A stretch of 9,797 nt of DNA, taken from positions 1 to 9,797 of the forward strand of contig CALFYB010000097.1 in NCBI GenBank assembly GCA_937952995.1, read 5' to 3'. The position numbers and the translations under genes are program-made. Under the pieces are notes generated by a model. The model ran no database searches, was not told the DNA's origin, and worked only from the letters and a program-made list of their open reading frames with translations. Below are positions 6,209-9,797 of the stretch, piece after piece. Numbering within the stretch: position 1 is the first letter of the stretch; the number at the start of each line of letters is the position of its first letter. The DNA comes from an uncultured Caulobacteraceae bacterium (lineage in GTDB: Bacteria; Pseudomonadota; Alphaproteobacteria; Caulobacterales; Caulobacteraceae).

Positions 6209-8260
6209 ATGGCTGACGCGACAGAGTTTTTCTCGCCCTATCGCCACGACTTCGTGCGCCTAGGCGTCTGCGTGCCTGCGGTACGGCCCGCCGATGTGGT
6301 GTTCAACGCCGATCAGACCTTGGCCCTGATGCAGCAGGGCCATGATCAGAGCGCGGCGATCCTACTGTTTCCAGAGCTTGGCCTCAGCGCCTACGCCATT
6401 GATGACCTGCTGCTGCAAGAGCCCCTGCTCGATGCCGTCGAACAACAGATCGGCCGACTGACCGAGGCCAGCGCAGGTCTTGCGCCCGTCTGCGTCCTTG
6501 GCGCGCCCCTGCGGTTTCAAGGCGGGCTCTATAACTGCGCCGTCGTCATCCATGATGGCCGGATCTTGGGCGCGGTGCCCAAGTCGTTCCTGCCCAACTA
6601 CCGCGAATTTTACGAGCAGCGCTGGTTCACACCGGGCGCGGACATTGCCTCGGAAGTCATCTCCGTGGCGGGCGAAGAGGTGCCCTTCGGCACCGACCTC
6701 CTGTTCCAAGCCACAGGCCGCAACGCCTTCTGCTTTCACATCGAGATCTGCGAAGATGTCTGGACCCCAACGCCGCCGAGCACCCAAGCGGCGATGGCCG
6801 GGGCAGAAATCCTGCTCAACCTGTCGGCCAGCAACATCACCATCGGCAAGGCTGAAACCCGGCGCCTGCTCTGCGCCTCCCAGTCCGAACGCTGCCTAAG
6901 CGCCTATGCCTATTCGGCGGCGGGACCGGGCGAATCCACCACCGATCTGGCCTGGGATGGCCACGGCGCGCTGTTCGAGCTGGGTCAGGTCTTGGCCGAG
7001 TCCGAGCGCTTTGCCCTCGAGCCGACCCTAACCCTCGCCGACATCGATCTGGGCCGGATTCGCCAAGAGCGTCTGCGCGCGGGAACGTGGAACGATGCGG
7101 CCCAGCGAGCCCGGCGCGATCATCCCGGCTTTGATCTTGTCGAGTTTGAGTTTGAGGCCCCCACCGGTCCCCTACCGCTGATGCGCAAGGTCGAGCGCTT
7201 CCCCTATGTGCCCTCTGACCCGGCCAAGCTGAGCGAAAACTGTTACGAGGCTTGGAATATTCAGGTTCAGGGCCTCGCCACACGCCTCAAGGCCACGGGT
7301 CTTCGCCATCTGGTTATCGGCGTATCGGGCGGACTGGACTCGACCCAGGCCCTGATCGTCGCGGTCAAGGCAATGGAGCGGCTGGGCCTGCCGCGCAGCC
7401 ACGTGCTGGCCTATACCTTGCCCGGCTTCGCCACCTCGGACGGCACCAAGTCCAACGCCCTAGCGCTGATGGAGGCGTTGGGCGTCACCTCGCACGAGCT
7501 CGACATCCGCCCCGCCGCGCGCCAGATGCTGGCGGACCTCGGCCACCCCTTTGCAGGCGGCGAGCCGGTCTATGATGTGACGTTCGAGAACGTGCAGGCG
7601 GGCCTGCGCACCGACTATCTGTTCCGCCTGGCCAACCAGCAGAGCGCGCTGGTGGTGGGCACGGGCGACCTGTCCGAAATGGGGCTGGGCTGGTGCACCT
7701 ATGGGGTTGGCGATCACATGTCGCACTACAATCCCAATGCCGGGGTGTCCAAGACCCTGATCCAGCACCTGATCCGCTTTGCCGCCGCCTCGGGTGATTT
7801 CAGCCCAGAGACCGCCGCCCTCCTGCGCGCCATCTTGGCCACCGAAATCTCGCCAGAGCTGGTGCCTGCCGGTGCCGATGGCAAGGTCCAGTCGACCGAG
7901 AGCTTTGTCGGCCCCTATGCGCTGCAGGACTTCAACCTGTTCTATCTGACCCGCTATGGCTTCAAGCCGTCCAAGATCGCCTATCTGTCCTGGAACGCTT
8001 GGCATGATGCGGCAAAGGGCGGCTGGCCGACCGATACGCCGGACAATCAGCGCATGGCCTATAACCTGCCGACGATCAAGCGCTGGATGGCCCTGTTCCT
8101 CAAACGCTTCTTCGCCAACCAGTTCAAACGCTCCGCCGTCCCCAACGGCCCCAAAATCAGCTCCGGCGGCTCCCTCTCCCCCCGCGGCGACTGGCGCATG
8201 CCGTCGGATGCGAAAGCGGATGTCTGGTTGAAGGAACTTGACACCGGCGTGCCGGATTAG
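6209..8260 (+). CDS. nadE: Glutamine-dependent NAD(+) synthetase NadE, 683 aa
   Basis: Catalyses the last step of NAD biosynthesis: ATP-dependent amidation of deamido-NAD, with ammonia supplied from glutamine by a fused amidase domain. The N-terminal nitrilase-type domain shows the Glu-Lys-Cys triad: E56 in LLFPELGLSAY, K125 in VPKSFLPNYREFYE, C181 in HIEICEDVW. The C-terminal synthetase domain carries the ATP pyrophosphatase loop SGGLDST (373-379) and the GTGDLSEMGLGW segment. The length fits the long bacterial form (about 680 aa). The frame is open back to an ATG at 6167, but the 14 extra residues have no Shine-Dalgarno. The ATG at 6209 follows CGGGG five bases upstream and gives MADATEFFSPYRHDFVRLGV, the usual N-terminus. 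It diverges from the GT2 gene across about 140 bp in which I see no clear promoter. It is a housekeeping gene unrelated to the polysaccharide locus. Confidence 0.97.
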   Translation: MADATEFFSPYRHDFVRLGVCVPAVRPADVVFNADQTLALMQQGHDQSAAILLFPELGLSAYAIDDLLLQEPLLDAVEQQIGRLTEASAGLAPVCVLGAPLRFQGGLYNCAVVIHDGRILGAVPKSFLPNYREFYEQRWFTPGADIASEVISVAGEEVPFGTDLLFQATGRNAFCFHIEICEDVWTPTPPSTQAAMAGAEILLNLSASNITIGKAETRRLLCASQSERCLSAYAYSAAGPGESTTDLAWDGHGALFELGQVLAESERFALEPTLTLADIDLGRIRQERLRAGTWNDAAQRARRDHPGFDLVEFEFEAPTGPLPLMRKVERFPYVPSDPAKLSENCYEAWNIQVQGLATRLKATGLRHLVIGVSGGLDSTQALIVAVKAMERLGLPRSHVLAYTLPGFATSDGTKSNALALMEALGVTSHELDIRPAARQMLADLGHPFAGGEPVYDVTFENVQAGLRTDYLFRLANQQSALVVGTGDLSEMGLGWCTYGVGDHMSHYNPNAGVSKTLIQHLIRFAAASGDFSPETAALLRAILATEISPELVPAGADGKVQSTESFVGPYALQDFNLFYLTRYGFKPSKIAYLSWNAWHDAAKGGWPTDTPDNQRMAYNLPTIKRWMALFLKRFFANQFKRSAVPNGPKISSGGSLSPRGDWRMPSDAKADVWLKELDTGVPD

Positions 8261-8273
8261 ACCGCCGACATCT

Positions 8274-8290
8274 GTTCCCATTTTGGAAAC
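8274..8290. promoter_or_regulatory. Operator-like imperfect palindrome 1 upstream of higBA
   Basis: GTTCCCATTTTGGAAAC is an inverted repeat centred on 8282 (arms GTTCCCA / TGGAAAC with one mismatch). It resembles the second site downstream (shared core TCCCA-TTTGG). HigA-type antitoxins commonly autorepress by binding such sites, so this is a likely operator half of a two-site array. Confidence 0.55.
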
Positions 8291-8300
8291 AAGTATTTGA

Positions 8301-8315
8301 TCCCAATTTGGGAAC
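8301..8315. promoter_or_regulatory. Operator-like palindrome 2 upstream of higBA
   Basis: TCCCAATTTGGGA (8301-8313) is a perfect inverted repeat with six-base arms around a single T. It is followed by AC, so TTTGGGAAC also mirrors the GTTCCCA of site 1. It is centred 25 bp from site 1 and ends six bases before the higB ribosome binding site (AAGGG, 8321-8325). Binding here would block transcription start or translation of the module. Confidence 0.6.
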
Positions 8316-8331
8316 ATGCTAAGGGCTGGAA

Positions 8332-8634
8332 ATGAGGATCATCGCCAGACGGACCTTGGTGGGCTTTGCAGAACGCCATCCCTCGGCGAAACCGGCCCTC
8401 TACCGGTGGGCCAATGCCATTGAGGCGGGGGACTGGCAAAGTATGTCTGGGCTTTCGGCGTCGTTCTCTGGGGCAAAGGTTTTGAATGCTGACAGGGTCC
8501 GGTTCGCCATCGGCGGCGGGACCTTTCGGCTGATCGTGGCCTTTGATTTTCGATACCAGATCGCCTTTGTAAAGTTCATTGGCACGCATCAGGACTATGA
8601 CCGCGTCGACGCCCTGACGGTTTCGCAGTTTTAG
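8332..8634 (+). CDS. higB: HigB-family mRNA interferase toxin, 100 aa
   Basis: A RelE/ParE-fold toxin of the HigB_toxin family, expected to cleave translated mRNA at the ribosome when not neutralised by its antitoxin. The N-terminus MRIIARRTLVGFAERHPSA, the ALYRWANAIEAGDW helix, the central AKVLNADRVRFAIGGGTFRL strands and the C-terminal VKFIGTHQDYDRVDA are the typical order of family features (compare the K-F-GTH-eYD signature). The length of 100 aa is normal. AAGGG lies six bases before the ATG. The toxin-first order, with the antitoxin gene nine bases downstream, is the classic higBA arrangement. It lies 71 bp after nadE in the same direction but has its own palindromic sites, so it is probably a separate transcription unit. 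No disrupting mutation is seen, so the toxin looks intact. Confidence 0.9.
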   Translation: MRIIARRTLVGFAERHPSAKPALYRWANAIEAGDWQSMSGLSASFSGAKVLNADRVRFAIGGGTFRLIVAFDFRYQIAFVKFIGTHQDYDRVDALTVSQF

Positions 8635-8639
8635 GAGAG
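8633..8639 (+). promoter_or_regulatory. higA ribosome binding site fused to the higB stop codon
   Basis: The higB TAG (8632-8634) runs directly into GGAGAG, giving TAGGAGAG, with four bases left before the higA ATG at 8644. Ribosomes ending higB would sit on the higA initiation site, which points to coupled production of antitoxin after toxin. Confidence 0.65.
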
Positions 8640-8643
8640 ACCT

Positions 8644-9006
8644 ATGAATGTTCATGTCATCCGCAATGACGACGACCTAACCGCCGCCCTTCGGGACATT
8701 GACACTCTATGGCAGGCAGAGCCGGGCAGTCCAGACGGCGACAAGCGCGATGCCTTGGTCGCTTTGGTCGGTGCCTATGAAGACCGGCATTTTGCCATTC
8801 CAAAGGTCAGCGGTCTGGAGGTGCTGAAATTCTGCATGGAGCAAAATGATCGGACCCAAACCGATCTGGCCCGCCTGCTCGGCTCCCGCTCCCGCGCGTC
8901 CGAAATCCTTTCCGGTCGCCGCGCCCTAACCCTCGAACAGATCCGCACCCTCGTCAAAGAATGGGGTATCCCCGCATCTGCGCTGTTGGAGATCGAGACA
9001 GCTTAA
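8644..9006 (+). CDS. higA: HigA-family antitoxin, helix-turn-helix (XRE) protein, 120 aa
   Basis: Neutralises HigB and probably autorepresses the operon. The N-terminal half (about 1-55, acidic, with ALRDIDTLWQAEPGSPDGDK and ALVALVGAYEDRHF) matches the HigA/COG5499-type antitoxin N-terminus that contacts the toxin. The C-terminal half is an XRE-like helix-turn-helix: TQTDLARLLGSRSRASEILSG (71-91) followed by ALTLEQIRTLVKEWGIPASALL. The start is fixed by the AGGAGAG ribosome site that overlaps the higB stop. The TAA at 9004-9006 overlaps the convergent queG stop inside a single TTAA. The two palindromes upstream of higB are the obvious candidate targets of its helix-turn-helix domain. Length and domain order are normal for the family. 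Confidence 0.9.
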   Translation: MNVHVIRNDDDLTAALRDIDTLWQAEPGSPDGDKRDALVALVGAYEDRHFAIPKVSGLEVLKFCMEQNDRTQTDLARLLGSRSRASEILSGRRALTLEQIRTLVKEWGIPASALLEIETA

Positions 9007-9797
9007 CCCAGCCGCCCGACGGCCCACCTCGCGGCATCGGCGACCGTGGGGTCAGGGTCAGCGCAGAGGGATTGGGCGACGGCGTGCAGGGCCGGGTCGG
9101 CGCTATTGCCGATGGCGTAGAGGACGTTGCGAACGAAGCGGTCGCGGCCGATGCGTTTGACCGGGCTCTTGGTGAAGAGGGTGCGGAAGGCGGCGTCGTC
9201 GAGGCGGGCGAGGTCGGCGAGGGCGGGGCCTTGCAGGGCCGGGCGGGCGGCTAGAGCCATCTCGTGCCCGGCTTGGGCGAACTTGTTCCACGGGCAGACG
9301 GCGAGGCAATCGTCGCAGCCATAGATGCGGTTGCCGATCAAGGGGCGCAGCGCTTCATCGATCGGCCCCGCATGTTCGATCGTCAAATACGAAATGCAAC
9401 GCCGGGCGTCCAGCTTGTAGGGCCCCACGATGGCCTGGGTCGGGCACAGGTCCATGCAGGCGGTGCATTGGCCGCAGTGGGCGCTGGCCGCAGGTGTTTC
9501 GGGCAATGCAAAGTCTATGAACAGCTCACCCAGAAAAAACATCGAGCCTGCATCGCGTGAGAGGACCAAGGTGTGTTTGCCGCGCCAGCCCAGACCACTG
9601 CGCGTGGCCAGCTCGGCCTCCAGCACCGGGGCCGAGTCGGTGAAGACGCGGTGGCCAAACGGGCCAATGGCCTGGGCGATGCGTTCTTGCAGTTTTTGCA
9701 AACGGCTGCGCAAGACCTTGTGATAGTCCCGCCCCCGGGCATAGACCGAGACCACCGCCTCGCCCGGCTGCAAGCTGCGGGCGGTTTCGCGGGCCAG
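9003..9797 (-). CDS. queG: Epoxyqueuosine reductase QueG, C-terminal part (5' end outside window)
   Basis: Performs the last step of queuosine synthesis, reducing epoxyqueuosine to queuosine in the wobble position of tRNA; the family uses cobalamin and two [4Fe-4S] clusters. The frame is open to the right edge (visible upstream residues LARETARS precede SLQPGEAVVSV), so 264 codons are visible and the start is beyond the window. The TTG at 9771-9773 is internal. Visible hallmarks are ARGRDYHKVL, DSAPVLEAELATRSGLGWRG with the conserved active-site Asp, the first cluster motif CGQCTACMDLCP, DARRCISYLTIEH, and the second cluster motif YGCDDCLAVCPWN. A C-terminal helical region follows that looks HEAT-repeat-like (DRFVRNVLYAIGNSADPALH). 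All expected cluster cysteines in the visible part are intact. The gene ends tail to tail with higA. Confidence 0.95.
   Translation of the reverse strand: MARETARSLQPGEAVVSVYARGRDYHKVLRSRLQKLQERIAQAIGPFGHRVFTDSAPVLEAELATRSGLGWRGKHTLVLSRDAGSMFFLGELFIDFALPETPAASAHCGQCTACMDLCPTQAIVGPYKLDARRCISYLTIEHAGPIDEALRPLIGNRIYGCDDCLAVCPWNKFAQAGHEMALAARPALQGPALADLARLDDAAFRTLFTKSPVKRIGRDRFVRNVLYAIGNSADPALHAVAQSLCADPDPTVADAARWAVGRLG

Noticed and set aside
8238..8243. Perfect TTGACA as a -35 element for higBA
   Set aside because: No acceptable -10 hexamer lies 15-19 bases downstream, and the bases are explained by nadE codons (LDT).
8244..8255. CCGGC-GT-GCCGG inverted repeat at the end of nadE considered as a terminator
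   Set aside because: It lies inside the last nadE codons, the loop is too short as drawn, and no T-run follows.
7460..8317. Long (285-codon) open frame antisense to nadE
   Set aside because: It mirrors the strongly GC-biased codon positions of nadE, has no recognisable motifs, and overlaps a clearly functional conserved gene.
8257..8655. 132-codon frame antisense to higB
   Set aside because: It covers the operator region and higB without any recognisable domain; higB itself is well supported.
1..9797. CRISPR array, tRNA/rRNA genes, insertion sequence or phage genes
   Set aside because: No regularly spaced repeats, tRNA-like cloverleaf, transposase or integrase motif, or terminal inverted repeats were seen on either strand.

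Overview
The window looks like an alphaproteobacterial chromosome segment. Third codon positions are rich in G and C in the housekeeping genes. The glutamine-dependent NAD synthetase is the long (~680-residue) nitrilase-fused type, and intergenic gaps are very short. I cannot fix the genus; a Caulobacterales-like organism is a guess from the style of the proteins.

The left part (1-6070) is a surface-polysaccharide locus. It opens with the 3' end of a class I SAM methyltransferase (+ strand, start outside the window). Next comes a minus-strand operon that reads right to left: an ABC-2 polysaccharide export permease (Wzm/KpsM type), its ATPase (Wzt/KpsT type, short form without a carbohydrate-binding C-terminal domain), an unrecognised 208-residue protein, and a family 61 glycosyltransferase. 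The last three are chained by 4-bp stop/start overlaps (ATGA, then GTGA), so they are probably translated together. Diverging from the permease is a GHMP-fold sugar kinase that resembles D-glycero-alpha-D-manno-heptose 7-phosphate kinase (HddA). The ~150-bp divergent gap between them carries an imperfect 28/29-bp tandem repeat with embedded ATCA-N-TGAT palindromes, a candidate operator. A family 2 glycosyltransferase then converges on the kinase, and both stop codons share one CTAG. Together these genes suggest synthesis, assembly and ABC-transporter-dependent export of a polysaccharide that may contain heptose.

The right part (6209-9797) is housekeeping plus a toxin-antitoxin module. A complete nadE is followed by a HigB/HigA-type pair with two palindromic operator-like sites just upstream. 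The 3' part of queG (epoxyqueuosine reductase, tRNA queuosine pathway) lies on the opposite strand and runs off the right edge. higA and queG end tail to tail with both stops inside one TTAA, the same arrangement as at the kinase/glycosyltransferase junction.

No rRNA, tRNA, CRISPR array, insertion sequence or phage gene was seen, and no gene-free stretch exceeds 300 bp. The least explained items are the 208-residue protein inside the export operon and the repeat-bearing divergent regulatory region.
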